From Polytrichum commune (Eukaryota; Streptophyta; Polytrichopsida; Polytrichales; Polytrichaceae), in assembly GCA_950295325.1 (NCBI GenBank), contig OX485804.1, forward strand, positions 36,146,001 to 36,210,000: a stretch of DNA of 64,000 nt. The letters are read 5' to 3'. The position numbers and the translations under genes are program-made. The notes beneath the pieces were generated by a model. It was not told the origin of the DNA. It worked only from the letters and a program-made list of their open reading frames with translations, and made no database searches. Shown in pieces: positions 35,560 to 47,400 of this stretch. The stretch's first letter is position 1. The number at the start of each line of letters is the position of its first letter.

Positions 35560-35995
35560 TCTAGTTGGAATCGTCTAAGTCCAACTTGATGCATTCATTC
35601 TTCTTAATTGGAATTGTCCAACTCCAACTCAATCCAATCATCCATTCTTCTAATTGGAGTTGTTTAATTCCAACTTGATTGATTCATCCATTCTTCTAGT
35701 TGGAGTTGTCTAATTCCAACTTGATTTTTGCATCCATTCTTCTAGTTGGAACTGTCTAATTCCAACTAGATTTATACATTGAGAGTTGTCTAGCTCCAAT
35801 GCATAACATTCATCCGCTGGGAGTTGTCTAATTCGTAGTTGGAGTTATCTGACTCCAAAGCAAAGATCTTCAATCGGGAGTTGTCTAACTCCTACACAAA
35901 GGTCTTCCAGAGCGAGGTGTCTAACTCCTAGTTGGAGTTGTCTAACTCCTACGCAAAGATCTTCGATCGGGAGCTGTTTAATTCCCATGCACAAT
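35560..35995. repeat. minisatellite of hairpin-forming cores
   Basis: About twelve degenerate copies of a self-complementary core, GTTGGAGTT-GTCT-AACTCCAAC, 23-50 bp apart. They start near 35563, 35607, 35651, 35697, 35747, 35780, 35817, 35839, 35874, 35907, 35930 and 35967. The linkers differ: 'cattcttct'-type on the left, 'caaagatcttc'-type on the right. Both arms vary between copies (GTTGGAATC with AGTCCAAC, GGGAGTT with AACTCC), often keeping pairing. No coding frame is supported. Confidence 0.85.
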
Positions 35996-38264
35996 TCCTT
36001 CAAGGTTCTCTAGCCCTTATTCACCATTCTCTCTTGGATTGTTTGACCCAATTCTTTCTTTGGAGAGGTCTCACTCTAAAGATATTTGCTCACATGCTAA
36101 GTATAACAAGATATGAATAATCTCTCTTTCTTGTATAATCCAACATAAGATCTTTTAATCCATGTATATCACAAGTGTGTTAGAGCAACAACAATTTAGC
36201 TTTCATTTTGGCCAATGCGCTAATACAAGCCTATCCAACGGCCATTTTTCGGTGCGGTGACGATAGTATAAATAAAATTTTCAACTTAAGTTTGGGTTTT
36301 TACAATCACCACTTTTTGGAGGGAGTAGGAGAAAGTGACAAAGAAAGCATATTTGGTTTGTCTAAGTACAAAATGCCCCTTGTATTCATGACTTAACTCC
36401 AATTGTCCAAGAATACTAAACACATCATTCAAATGCTTGTCGAATCATTCTTCTTGATTCTAGGAACCCAAACTGGTTTATGTAAACATTTGACATGAAT
36501 TAGCCACAAATTTATAGAGGTGAGTTTGTAACCTACATGGCTTTTCACCTTTTCACAATACTTAAGGAATTCGTGTATGTGATATCAATCTTGCAACACG
36601 TTAATCGATCAAGTGCCCATTTTTATTCTCATAAGGCATCACAAAAAGATAAGGTGAGCTTTGATGTCAAAGTTAAGTTTACAAGGTCTATCTTTTGGTA
36701 CAAATTAAAGTTAAGAACCAAGTTTTTGGTGATAGGTTGCACATTATGAAATCCCTACTTTAGAGAAGATGTTAAGATTTGTCTTATAAGATGAAGGGAA
36801 TGAGAAATGATAAGAACAATAAGAAATGAAAGATATGAGTTTTAGTTCTTTCGAACGTAACATCACTCAATGTCAAGTTATTGAAATATGTAAACTACAA
36901 TAATTATCCCAATTAGTGTGTGTTACTATTTGGAGTGATGCAGTGCAATAACGTTTTACTCAGGTTTTCAATTTTTACTAACGAAAGTTCAATAGGTCGT
37001 TTGGACACTATAGAACATAAATGACTTTGTTTGGTGAAATATTACATTATCATCAAATAGTTATAGCATTACGTAACTTTGAATAGTAACATGCACAAAA
37101 TGGGATTATCATTGTAGTTATGCAGTGCACATGACACAAGTAATTCATCCACTATCGCCCTTGCTTAAAAAAGAACGTGCATTAAGCTTTTTGGGATCAT
37201 GTGAATATAATTTGCGAATGATTTTTAAAAATACTGAACATGTTTTATAGATTGTAAAAAAATTGTCTCTATACATTATTGGATTACATCATTCACTTGC
37301 AAGCCTCATAATCCATCACAATGTGAAGTTCACCTTCTTCCATATACATATTTATTGTTTGTTCGTGATGATTTGTTATCCGAAAAGGCCTCTACTCTAT
37401 TACGCATGTGACACTAAATACCATAAAATGGCTATGGATGGAATTCTTGGCATAAGAATGAATTTCAAAGCTCAATCATGTTATGCGACTTATGTTTCAA
37501 CCAATAAAATCAAGACTTTGATTTCACCATAAATTAGAATTATGATTAGATTTATTTTAATGCTTGAAAAATCATTTGGTGGAGATTTGTGACAAAGTCG
37601 CTCTTAAACCCCTAGGCCTTTAAAGGTTAACTCTAAAAAGTATGCAGTGTTTAATTTAAAATTTGCAATAAAATAAAACAAAAATATTATATGATTAAAT
37701 TGAAAATTGAAAAATAAATCAAGTTGTAAGGCCAAATGACATGTAAAATTATTTTTTCGAATTTTAATTATCTTTTTTGAATTGACAAAGATTTGTTGGA
37801 AGTTGTATTCACGCTTGTAGCTTGAAGAAAATGACAATTCATGGATTTCTTAGCATACTTTTGTAAATTTTACACAATTTCAATTAAATTAAAGAATTTT
37901 TATCTTTGCCAATGAGCTTCAACTTATACTTAGCACAACATGTAGCAAGAATCTTTAATAATTTTGACACTATATCAGTGTCAACTAGCTAAAATTCACA
38001 CACACACACACACACACACACCCACCTACCTCCCTTCAAGTACCCCACATGGATTCCTTGGACCTTAAAGGGTTGACCCTTGCATGTCACAAGAAATCAT
38101 GAAAAGGCTTTGAATAACCCACAAAAAAAAAAAAAAACTCAAAATGAAATGTCATTTTTGTAGGAACTTCATCTTTACCTTTTGAATTTGTTTTAAAAAA
38201 AATAACCTTATCGAAATAGCTTCTTTATTCTAATGAAAGTAAGTTGAAAGTAGGTGCAAATATA
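35996..38264. other. no gene; CA microsatellite at 37997-38021
   Basis: AT-rich interval. A block near 36915-37070 ('ttactatttggag', 'cgtttggacactatag') resembles family G MITEs. Nothing else is recognised. Confidence 0.45.
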
Positions 38265-38475
38265 GCAATGAATGGGGAGAATTGACAACTAGTTACACAT
38301 GAACCGGTTGAGTTTGAGAAATAACATGGTGAGGTTCAAGATTTTGGGAAAATTACCCATCACTTTGGAGGAATATAGAGATCATACCTCAAACTAGTAA
38401 AGGGAAACTGAAAGATGTCAAAAATTAATTGGTTGGGGTTGGAAACACTAGGATCTCGACCAAGTATGCCTAAAC
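38265..38475 (+). repeat. dispersed repeat family S
   Basis: Blocks 'ggttgagtttgagaaataac', 'ttggaggaatat' and 'ggaaacactaggat' recur in the same order at about 49715-49935 and, reverse-complemented, at about 22500-22710. Confidence 0.7.
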
Positions 38476-38497
38476 TTCTCCCCAAACATTGAAATAT

Positions 38498-38794
38498 CAC
38501 TAGTAGCAAACTATGCCCCCCCCAAAAAACAAAAAAAAAAACCACATGATTTGCAGTTGCTAAACGACTACAATTTTTTTTCTTCTGGGTTTAATGACTA
38601 AACGTTTAGGAATTTGAGGGTGTGTAATATACCATTGGAAAGGTCTTGAGAACACCTTTCCAGCAGTATATTACACACTCTAAAAGCTTTTGAATTGCAG
38701 ATGCAAAATGAAAACTTTATAGTTGTTTCGCGACTACAAATCAAACTGGTCAAAAAACCAGCTACGATTTTTTGGACATAATTTTCTACTAGTG
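38498..38794. mobile_element. CACTA-like MITE with an internal long hairpin
   Basis: 297 bp. The left end is CACTAGTAGCAAACTATG and the right end reverse-complemented is CACTAGTAGAAAATTATG. A TAT target duplication flanks both sides (38495-38497 and 38795-38797). CACTA ends plus a 3-bp duplication define the En/Spm (CACTA) type. The subterminal block GTTG-N6-CGACTACAA occurs twice. The centre contains a hairpin at 38620-38678. No transposase is encoded. Confidence 0.88.
38620..38678. other. miRNA-precursor-like hairpin
   Basis: The arms GTGTGTAATATAC and GTATATTACACAC (13 bp) pair perfectly. After a 3-by-3 internal loop come TGGAAAGG and CCTTTCCA (8 bp), closed by an 11-base loop. Whether it is transcribed or diced is unknown. 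Confidence 0.7.
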
Positions 38795-39309
38795 TATACT
38801 CAATTAAGAAAGGCACATTTCATGCAAAATCTTGTGGGGTTTTTTTGTTTTTCTTCTTTAATGGGTTGCATATAGGTTACTTTGTGCCTTGGGTCATAAT
38901 TTCATTATATTATATGACTTGTAACAAAAATTGCTAAGATGCAAACAACATTCGAGCAATGGAAGTCTTTCATATTGAGACGTCTTCGTATCTAAGAAAC
39001 ACCATCTGAAGTCCAATCCTTACATGTCCGGAATCCCACTAAGGCATGTGTACTTAAAACTGACAGTCTCTTAAAACCACCGGCTACTTTTGGGCCTTAA
39101 AGTGTCAACAAGTGAGTACGATACGATAGTGCAATAAAGTAAGCCAAAGGTAAAGGAAATTAATAAGGCGTAGCATTCCGTAGTTAAGGACGAGGCATAC
39201 ATAGTCGACCAAGTCTATTTAACCGCTCACTAGTGTCATGCAATGCCGACGTGGATGAAATCTATATTTCCTAGGCAGATGGAGTTAAGGTTTATGTGTT
39301 GGTGGCTTG
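38795..39309. other. no gene recognised
   Basis: A transition into the GC-rich hairpin tract. A few short palindromes are present (for example around AGACGTCT near 38979). No coding frame is supported. Confidence 0.4.
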
Positions 39310-40490
39310 GGATTGATTACTCTCATAAGAGTTCTGATGATTGTCGTAACCCTTGCTAGGTCCCTTAACAATCTTGCCAATTTTCGTTTCTAGCAAAGGT
39401 TGCGAGCGCTAACCATTCGCATTCCGCCATGCTAATGGATAGCTCCTCTTACCCCGGACCAATAGTTCATAGGAGGGAACCAACCCTCCTACTTTGCTTT
39501 CGGGACTCACCCCTTAATCGGTAACCCATTCCTAGATGTGGACTTCCATCCATGGAAGTCCAATCCTATGTTGATCATCGCGTTGCCGGAGCAACACTAC
39601 AACAACCCGAAGCATACTAGGCAACTATGGCCTCACAATAGGCCAAAGCCCATGGAGGCCTTGCCGTTCGGCCTCGGGTGGGTGAGGCCACACCACCTCA
39701 CCCATATAAGCCTCTAGGACTCTACGCGGGGCCCCTACCCCACTGTCAACCAACCTCTTGTCTCTCTACCAAGAGTTGGGGCCAAGTGGACATTTTCCCT
39801 TAGCCGCTGGGCCTAGAAGCCCCCAGCAGCTTCAGACCATCATAACTTCCTTGTATGATGTCTGATTCCAGCAACCAACCACTCCATCTTCATCTACGCT
39901 TCACGTAGATGCCGATGGACTCCTCACTTGCCCCATTCGGGCAAGTGGTGAGGACGTTATGCCTGTTTGAACCTTGGCAGTCCCGGGAATCACTCCCAGG
40001 CACTGCTGTAGCAGGGCGCTGTCCCGGGACAGCGCCCCACTCAAATGGCCATAACTCCTAGCTCACACCTCCGATTGAGGTGTTCTTGAGCATTCTAGAA
40101 TCACCACGCCATGAGCTACGCATAGCTCATGGCCTTACCCTTGTGCCTCCTAGTCTTCGTGGATGGGAGGCGTTCCCAACGCCCGGGGACCTCACCCACA
40201 CTAGGATCACTTGGGCCCTCTCACCAACGGCGCCACAAGTCCCGGGTGTCACTCCGGGGTCCCCCTTGTGCCCATGGTGTTTCGGCCACTCCTCATGGAG
40301 AGGTGCGCGACAATGATTGTCGTAGCCAAGCATTTGCATTTAGACGAGCAATTATGGGTTGACCTATAAATCAACTACCTGTAACCTTACATTTACTGCT
40401 TCTAAATTTGTAGAAATTTCCATATTCATGAATTACTTTTATATAAAAACTGCATTCTCCTTAGAATTTACTCTTTCTTCACAAGAAAGA
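39310..40490. repeat. GC-rich array of short distinct hairpins
   Basis: More than twenty different short inverted repeats lie almost end to end. Examples: 39470-39491 (TAGGAGGG/CCCTCCTA), 39539-39562 (TGGACTTCCA/TGGAAGTCCA), 39655-39675, 39679-39704 (TGGGTGAGG/CCTCACCCA), 39750-39779, 39834-39863, 39891-39911 (CATCTACG/CGTAGATG) and 39921-39954 (9-bp core). A 24-bp perfect palindrome follows at 40014-40037. Then come 40065-40083, 40092-40101, 40108-40133 (GCCATGAGCTA/TAGCTCATGGC), 40169-40183, 40234-40270, 40308-40322 and 40473-40489. Loops are mostly 3-9 bases. There is no coding frame, and the composition differs from the AT-rich surroundings. It may be a structured RNA or the end/leader of a retroelement; no LTR borders or primer-binding site were found. 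Confidence 0.75.
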
Positions 40491-41596
40491 TAATTCCCCT
40501 TTATTACTCCTCCTAAAAAAATGCAAACTCTCTTACTTTATCGGTTATAGATGCCTCAACCTTAATATCCACACTTTGACCAATTGTAGTGGCAGTATGG
40601 ATGTAAGAACAATTTTGAGAAGGGCACCAACTTTGATCAATCACAACGGCTTAGTTTAAGATCTATCCACTCAACAAAACAGTCGAATAATTGTTCCACT
40701 AGCAATGAACAATACCAGTAGAGAAAACGTTCAAAAAAACTTGTAGAAGTGCAAAAACGTCTCATATTGTAGCTTTTAGGCACACATACCTTATGGGCCT
40801 CATATCTCCCTACCACATAGACACCAATTCAAGGTATTTGAAGTAAAAAAAACATACTACTTATTTTTCATTACTTATTGCTATTTGGAGCTAAAGATGC
40901 CAAAATTAACTTCACCTAAAGCGAATTCATGCTTCATTAGCAATTCATTTGGAGCAAACATATAAGGGAAGATTGGGGAGAGTTGAGAGCATAGTTGACA
41001 ACCAAATTTGGAATACATAAGATAGAAAAATCAAAGACATCGAATGACCATTACTGGTGCACTAGACGAGGAGTAGATTGATTACTTGCGTGGACCCAAA
41101 ACGGTAACTTGTTAAAGGACATAGTGATAGGCCGGATCATACATGTTTGACACCACTTGGGATCACTTTTGGATGTCATTGTGATAACCACTTTGCATGC
41201 ATTTGTATGCAGAGTAAGATATTTTGATGCTCAAGTTAGGGGCACTCTACTGTACAAGTAATTAGTTTGACTTTTACTTGCCCTATTTGGGAAAATGCAA
41301 TTTATTAATCACATGGAATAAAATTACGAACAACTTCCATTCCTCATCATTTCCCATACTCCATCTATGAAAAATATTATACAAATTGCAAGTCACTATT
41401 TCTAGCCAAGTCGGCCTATTTTCATTGTTTTCCCCATTCTACCTTACCGCGCGTATGTTAAAACCACTGTAACATAACACCATACATATTTCCCTAAAAT
41501 AGATTGTATACATTATGAGAATCTCATCCACCAAGTCAAATTTTTGAAATTGGTTAAGGACTCGAGAAAACCATTGTATATAAGCCATAGAACTAA
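40491..41596. other. no gene recognised
   Basis: AT-rich, no supported coding frame and no clear repeat family. Confidence 0.45.
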
Positions 41597-41976
41597 GGGC
41601 CGGTTCACATGGGTCCCAAGTCCCACTCATGTTAGGAAGTCCCAACATGGAGACAAAGTCCCAACTTGTGAGCCCTCAAGTGAGCACTAACATATGATTA
41701 AATATCATTAAAGTTGTCGGACCTTGATTATTTTTTTCAAAAGTATTCGCGGGACTTGGGTTTTGTTTTTTGCTTGACCCAGCTCGTAACACAAGTCCCA
41801 AGCCTCACCTCCAAAAAGTGTTGCCATGTAGGCATTCATGTCATAGTTGGGACTTAGGACTTGGGACCCGTGCGAAGTGGTGAGTCTCAACTTCCATGCT
41901 CTCAACGGTTGAAATTACATGAATTGACCTCATGTGACTTGGGACTTAGGACTTGGGAGCCCGTGTGAGCCGGCCC
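41597..41976. mobile_element. PIF/Harbinger-like (Tourist-type) MITE, family E
   Basis: 380 bp. The left end is GGGCCGGTTCACATGGGTCC and the right end reverse-complemented is GGGCCGGCTCACACGGGCTC. TAA flanks both sides (41594-41596 and 41977-41979). The block 'gggacttaggacttggga' recurs internally. The 3-bp TAA duplication and GGGCC end fit the PIF/Harbinger type. Confidence 0.85.
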
Positions 41977-41979
41977 TAA

Positions 41980-43432
41980 ATATTGTATTTAGTGTCACTT
42001 ACTATTTGAAAATCAAGCAATGTTGTAACTGTTGTATATTTCATATTTTGTCTAACGAATGTCAAATTGACACACTAAATAGTTATATTACCGTGAGCCA
42101 TGGTAATTTTCTAGAGCCCACACTAATTCTCCTACTGAGAATCTATGTGGGCGACAAGTGATTTACAAACCAGTGCCCTTGTCAAGGTTTCCGACCCTTG
42201 CATTCACTTGGACCCACAAGTCAACTGTAACTGGACTACAAAACTACAATTGGGCTTTAAAAGAGCATATACTCCCTCTGTCCCAAAATGATTGTCCATG
42301 TTCCTAACTTTGGCAAGATTAAAGCCCGTTGACCATTGACCAAAGTATGACTCTCAAAGTAGTAAACAACAACTACTCCGCAACGCCCCAAAAGTTGCAG
42401 TGTTGAAAGACTTCTTGATATAGAAAGTTTGGCGCAAAAGTATTTGACTTTGAGGTACTTAGTTTTAGTGAACTTGTTGCACAAAAGAATTACAAATAGA
42501 AGACGCATATGATTCATTTGGTATTGATTTCAAGCCCCCAGTAAATTTCCAGTACAATATTTAGCGTATGCCACATTGATTGTTTTTCTAAAAAATTAGT
42601 GTGGATAATTATTTGATTTTTGTGTTGCTTTTGTCCTAAAACTAAAATTGAATGTCTTGGTTAGAAATCCTCTTGGATCCACGGTAGATCCACCTTTGAC
42701 TAGAGATTAGTGTGGCCCACGCTAGTTATTTCCACACTAATTTTCCACCCACATAGCGACTATTTAGTGTAGTTTTGATGTCAAAGAACACTAACAGCTT
42801 TATTTGGCAACAAATTACATCAGTAGTAAAAAGTTATTGCATTGTGCAAGTCCAACCAGTAAGTGACACTAAATATCATATTCATATAGTGCTTCTATGG
42901 GTTAAGTGATTGAATACTTAATGCAGAGATGAAGATATCATGCAAGCAAAATTGTTGACAAAACATATTTTTATGCAAAATGACAGCAAATCTGTAATTA
43001 TTGATATTGAATATCATCAACAATAACCCTCTAGAAATTAAGGTCATAGAAACGGCACTTTGTAGGGGTCAAGTACACAACAATTATGGATGTTGATCAA
43101 AAATTTGAAGCTCAGATTATAAATGAATACAAACACAATTCCACTCATCTCTGTCTGACTACAGTCCCATGGTGCAAACAATCCAACCAAGACATCGGTA
43201 CATACTGTGAAGACAATCTTGCCAGATATCAAAAAAACCAAGGGAGCCTACATCCTCTACATCCTTCTGAAGCAATGCCTCCAGATTACTCCATACTCTC
43301 CTATCCTGGCCTAAGAAGTATGTGTAGCAGTTTTGAAGTATATAGTTTACAAGGGGGCAAAAAAGCATGAGCTAAGCAAACCCCTCAAATCTACATTAAC
43401 CTAGACAACTAGGGAGAACAATTGAGAAGAAT
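41980..43432. repeat. gene-free; family G fragments and a Stowaway-like end
   Basis: Family G-like ends lie at about 41984-42030 ('tttagtgtcacttactattt') and 42860-42895 ('agtaagtgacactaaatatc'). Between them, a sequence after TA at 42270 begins CTCCCTCTGTCCCAAAATG, like the terminus of Stowaway MITEs. The opposite Stowaway end was not found. The last 400 bp may hold the 3' untranslated region of the histidine kinase gene. Confidence 0.55.
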
Positions 43433-46400
43433 TCAGACTCTTTTTGCACATGAACTTTCTACTCCGTAACGGGCCAGCAGCTGTACAAGTTTATCTCTCG
43501 ACAGAGGCTGCAAACAAAACATGGAAGACATAGTTAGATTTGAATAGAAGATCCAGCTTATACAATTAGCAACATTGATGTTTATTCCAAATTCAAAGAA
43601 TAACTTATCTTTCAGCAAGATTCACTCCTAGTAAACCAGTGTTGCACACAAACAATATCAAAAAGAAATCCCAATACCTTGGTTTGAAAGTCATCCACTC
43701 CAGCCTCATAAAATAGTTCTCTATCTGTTGTCAAAGCATTTCCTGTAAGTGCAATAATTGGAGTCTTTACTCCCATCACACGTAGTTGCCTTGTTGCCTC
43801 ATGGCCATCCATGACGGGCATTTCCTTATCCATAAGAATAAGGTCATAAACTTTCCCTTGCTTGTGTAGGTCCACTGCTATTTGTCCATTCTCTGCTTCA
43901 TCGCATTGTAAATTCAAATTCTGAAGTACTTTTCGAAGAATTATCTGTGGAAGTCAGAAAATTTGTCAGAACCAAAATGCAAGGCAACCACCATAAGAGT
44001 CACTTGCAAAAGTCAAGTGGTAACCCCTGTGCTGTGAAAGTAGATGCATTTTGTTAACATCAACAAGACATATGCCAAAAAGCTAACCTCAGAGCTGCAG
44101 TGAAACTTACTCTATTAATTCGTGTATCTTCAACGAGTAACACCTTCCTTTGTCGCATAGCTGCACAATCCTTCGTTCCATCAGCATTCTTGGTGGATTG
44201 CACCTTTGCTGCTGGTTTTGAATCCTCTTTCACCCCTGTGCTTGAGCGCCTCCGTGACAACGTGATTGATTCATGCATAACAGTAACACCTGAACTGGAC
44301 ATTGATTGTATAACCTCTGACTTCTGAAGAACAGGAACTCCAGAATCAGCTTTGGGGGCCTCCCGCTCATTCTCCACATCGATTGGAATGAGCGGAAAAG
44401 GAATGGAGAAAAAGAAAGTACTGCCACTGCCTTCTTCAGATTCTACACCAATACTTCCTCCAGCTCGCTCTACAAACCTCTTAGCCATGCTAAGTCCCAA
44501 TCCAGAGACTCCTGCTTTTTGAACCCAGCCTGATGTTACGAATGAGTAAGGTTCAAAAAGCTTGGTCTGGTCTTCTGCAGATATTCCTGGAGAAGAAATA
44601 AGAGGGAAAATCAGGATATATCCTCATTTAGATTCACAAACAAATTCATAGGTTTTTATTCTGATATTAAAGACCCCTTCTCCACCATACCACTCAACAA
44701 CACATGCACAAACAATTGCTTGCAAAATACATCAGAATGGTACAAACTGTAGCTCAAATGCACCCATTGTCATTAGTACCCATGGACAATCAGATACCAT
44801 CAACAATCATGCTGACAAACCTAATGAAGATACTATAAATCAATCTCATCACTGCTGCTAGCAAGGCCTTGCTAACTACATTTCAATTGCTAGTTAATCC
44901 TTGCTAGTAAGACGCAAGCAGCAACTCACACATCTTAGGATAGGTTGAACTTACCAATTCCATTATCTTTCACAGAGAGCCGCAGCCTTGCCACCTTCCC
45001 TTGACAATCCTTGCCTTGAGAGGTTGTCTTTGTTAAGATTTGAATACCAGTTGCTCCAAGAAGAGTACCCTCTGACGAACAGGTTGGAGTGGAGGGACTT
45101 GGGTTCAAAGCAAGAAGTTCCATGTCTTTACTTTCAACAACTTCCTCACACTGCAACTCTAGATCAAGCTTGCCTCCAGATGGTGTAAATTTGACAGCAT
45201 TGCTAAGGAAGTTTCCTGCACAAATGCCAAAAACCAAAGGTATAAGCAGATAGAAACCAAAGATAGCAGCTTCTTGCAAGGCATGCATAAATGACAGAAG
45301 GAAACACAAATAATTTGTTAAACAAGACCTGAATAGGAAGAGAGGAGGTTATTCTTAAGTATTACACACCTAAGGTTTGCACAACACGCTGCTTATCACC
45401 AATCACTCGGTGAGAAGTCAAGAGATCAGATGCCACTTTATCAACATTCATGTTGAATGCAATATCCTTCTGTTCTAGGAGATCCTTCAAACCCCAAGAC
45501 AGGAACTTGATGACAGCCAATATGTCAAACTCATCTTTATGAAGCTCCATCTGCCCAACCTCCCATTGGCCTGCACATGCAAAGAGGTCTTTAGACTTTG
45601 TTTGTTGGGCATTTTGCTCTAATAAACTGGAAAGTGAGCATAAACAAATCTATTTACACATCTCAGGAGGAAGCCAAAACAGTGCCAAAAGGCAACCCTA
45701 ACCACAGGAACTTAAGGCTCAAGGCTCAACCAAACCAAAAGGTAACAACAAGCAGCAAACTCACATTTCTGATCTTCCTAATGATTGCCCACAAACAAAT
45801 ACTACACAAAGCTCACCCGTATGAAAACTACGCAAAGAAGCAGAAAAAGCTCACCCATATCAGTAACATCATCCAGAACACTTGTCATAGTCTCAGCACA
45901 ATCCAGCATCATCTGAACCAGATCCATCTTATCCGCAGCTAGAATTGCTGATGGATTTGCTCCGTCACCAACAGCTCGCATGTGCCCAAGTCCAAGAACG
46001 ATTGCATTAAAAGGCACTGCACAATTGCACCCAAAAGAGAAGAGAACTTTCAGAACAAAGAACTCGTATGATGGACAAGCCAGCCAAGGCGACCATGCAA
46101 GGAGAAAGTTAACCTAACTTCATCAAGTTAGCTAGTGTCAGAACTACATGTTAAAGAAACAACATTACTAGAGCCCGAAAGTATTCAGACATCACAGGTT
46201 TGGTAAGGACTTTAGATAGGCACACAAAACCTCCCTCAAGCAGCAAGTGTTGAGTTACCATAGCAGAAACTAACCTCTTATATTATGGAACACGTAAGCC
46301 ATGAATTGCTGTTTTGAGCGATGAGCTCGTTGAACCTTTTCATCAGCTTCCTCCGCCCGGCAGCGGTTGCTTTCATAATCTTCGCAGTGCGTGCAAGTCG

Positions 46401-47400
46401 AAGCATCATGTGGCCGCCGCCATAAGCATACATCCGAAACCCAAGCGCCGGTTATCACTGCAAATCCCGCTGTCAAGAGGCCAAGAATCGGGCACGCCTT
46501 GGCGAAGAGCTTACAATGGGAGAATCCGGTATTACTATCATCAGGGCCACTAGATGCATTGCTATAAAGAGAGCCCGTGTCTTGTTCTACAGAAACTTTG
46601 CTTGTGGCAGAGGTTAAAAATCGAATGCAGAGAACGAGTGTCAATATGGCTATCAAGCCTGTGAGCAGGGTGGAGCCTGCTTGAAAGAATAAAGTGGACT
46701 TAGAGTGCCTTTCGGCTTCCATGTCAAAATCATGTATACAAGAAGATAGATCACCACTGCTACCACCGCAAGAAGAAGAAGACTCAACTATACTCATATG
46801 ACTCTGCGTATATGATACATTCCTGGACGCCTTTTCAGTATCCAAATGTGATTGAACCTCTTCCGAGCGGCCAACATATTCGTTTATGGAGTATTCCTTG
46901 CTACCAACGGGAAGACTAAGCGTACGTCGGTCATGTAGCGACGAGTAGTTTTTGTATACAAAACTGTTAATCTGGCCACGCTTCCCATCCACCGGAGAGG
47001 AGGAGTAAGACTCGTGAGAAAACTCGTGAGAAAATTCTCTCACAAGCTGCCGCTCTGCTGTCACGTTCACGTTGTTCTTCCCAGGTTTCCCATTGCTGCT
47101 ACCATTACAGCCGTCCCGGGGCACATGATGATTCAGCCCTAACTGCATCTCTTCTCTTACTTCACTCACTGTGTGAACCAAACTACTTCTGTTCGTGTCA
47201 AAATCGTGTTCAAATACTGCACTATTATGTCGTACTAGCGAGTAGCTCCCGTTATTATCCCGCATCTTTCCAGATGCGACTCCATTCTCTCCTGATATGC
47301 CATTCCCTGTATCACTTCTAAATGAGGCTTCCATGTACAAAGAATGTTGCGGACGTCGAAACCTCGACGTTGTTGTAGGACTGGCCTGACTGACTCTCAT
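43433..47400 (-). CDS. hybrid histidine kinase (HisKA-HATPase-receiver), membrane anchored
   Basis: Seven exons on the minus strand: 47400-46275, 46016-45855, 45570-45370, 45215-44955, 44586-44111, 43944-43678 and 43507-43433, about 855 residues. Residues 1-235 are Ser/Asn-rich with no recognised domain. Membrane segments lie near 243-263 and 303-325, followed by a Cys/His cluster (CTHCEDYESNRC). The H-box is FMAYVFHNIRVPFNAIVLG, with phospho-acceptor His about 372. The kinase has N box FLSNAVKFT, G1 KDNGIG, F box LFEPY and G2 SGLGLSM. The receiver has VLLVEDTRINR, ILMDKEMPVMDG (phospho-Asp) and the lysine in TKPLS. It would pass phosphate His to Asp, then to a separate HPt protein. No CHASE or ethylene-binding domain is present, so it is not a standard cytokinin or ethylene receptor and the signal is unknown. 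Asn replaces the usual Glu/Asp after the His. The first in-frame ATG after a stop is 47400. Confidence 0.85.

Noticed and set aside
35560-35995. CRISPR-like array
   Set aside because: Eukaryotic context, irregular spacing, degenerate repeats and similar linkers rather than unique spacers.
39333-39339. CTGATGA resembling the hammerhead ribozyme core at the edge of the hairpin tract
   Set aside because: The required GAAA partner and the three-stem arrangement could not be found nearby.
39310-40490. LTR of a retrotransposon
   Set aside because: A TATA-like CATATAAG is present at 39702, but no TG..CA ends, target duplication, primer-binding site or second LTR was found. Kept only as an alternative for the hairpin tract.
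42272-42520. Complete Stowaway MITE
   Set aside because: Only the CTCCCTCTGTCCC end after TA is visible. The matching opposite end was not found, so it is reported as a remnant only.
43433-47400. Cytokinin (CHASE) or ethylene receptor kinase
   Set aside because: Neither input domain is present, and only two membrane segments lie before the H-box.
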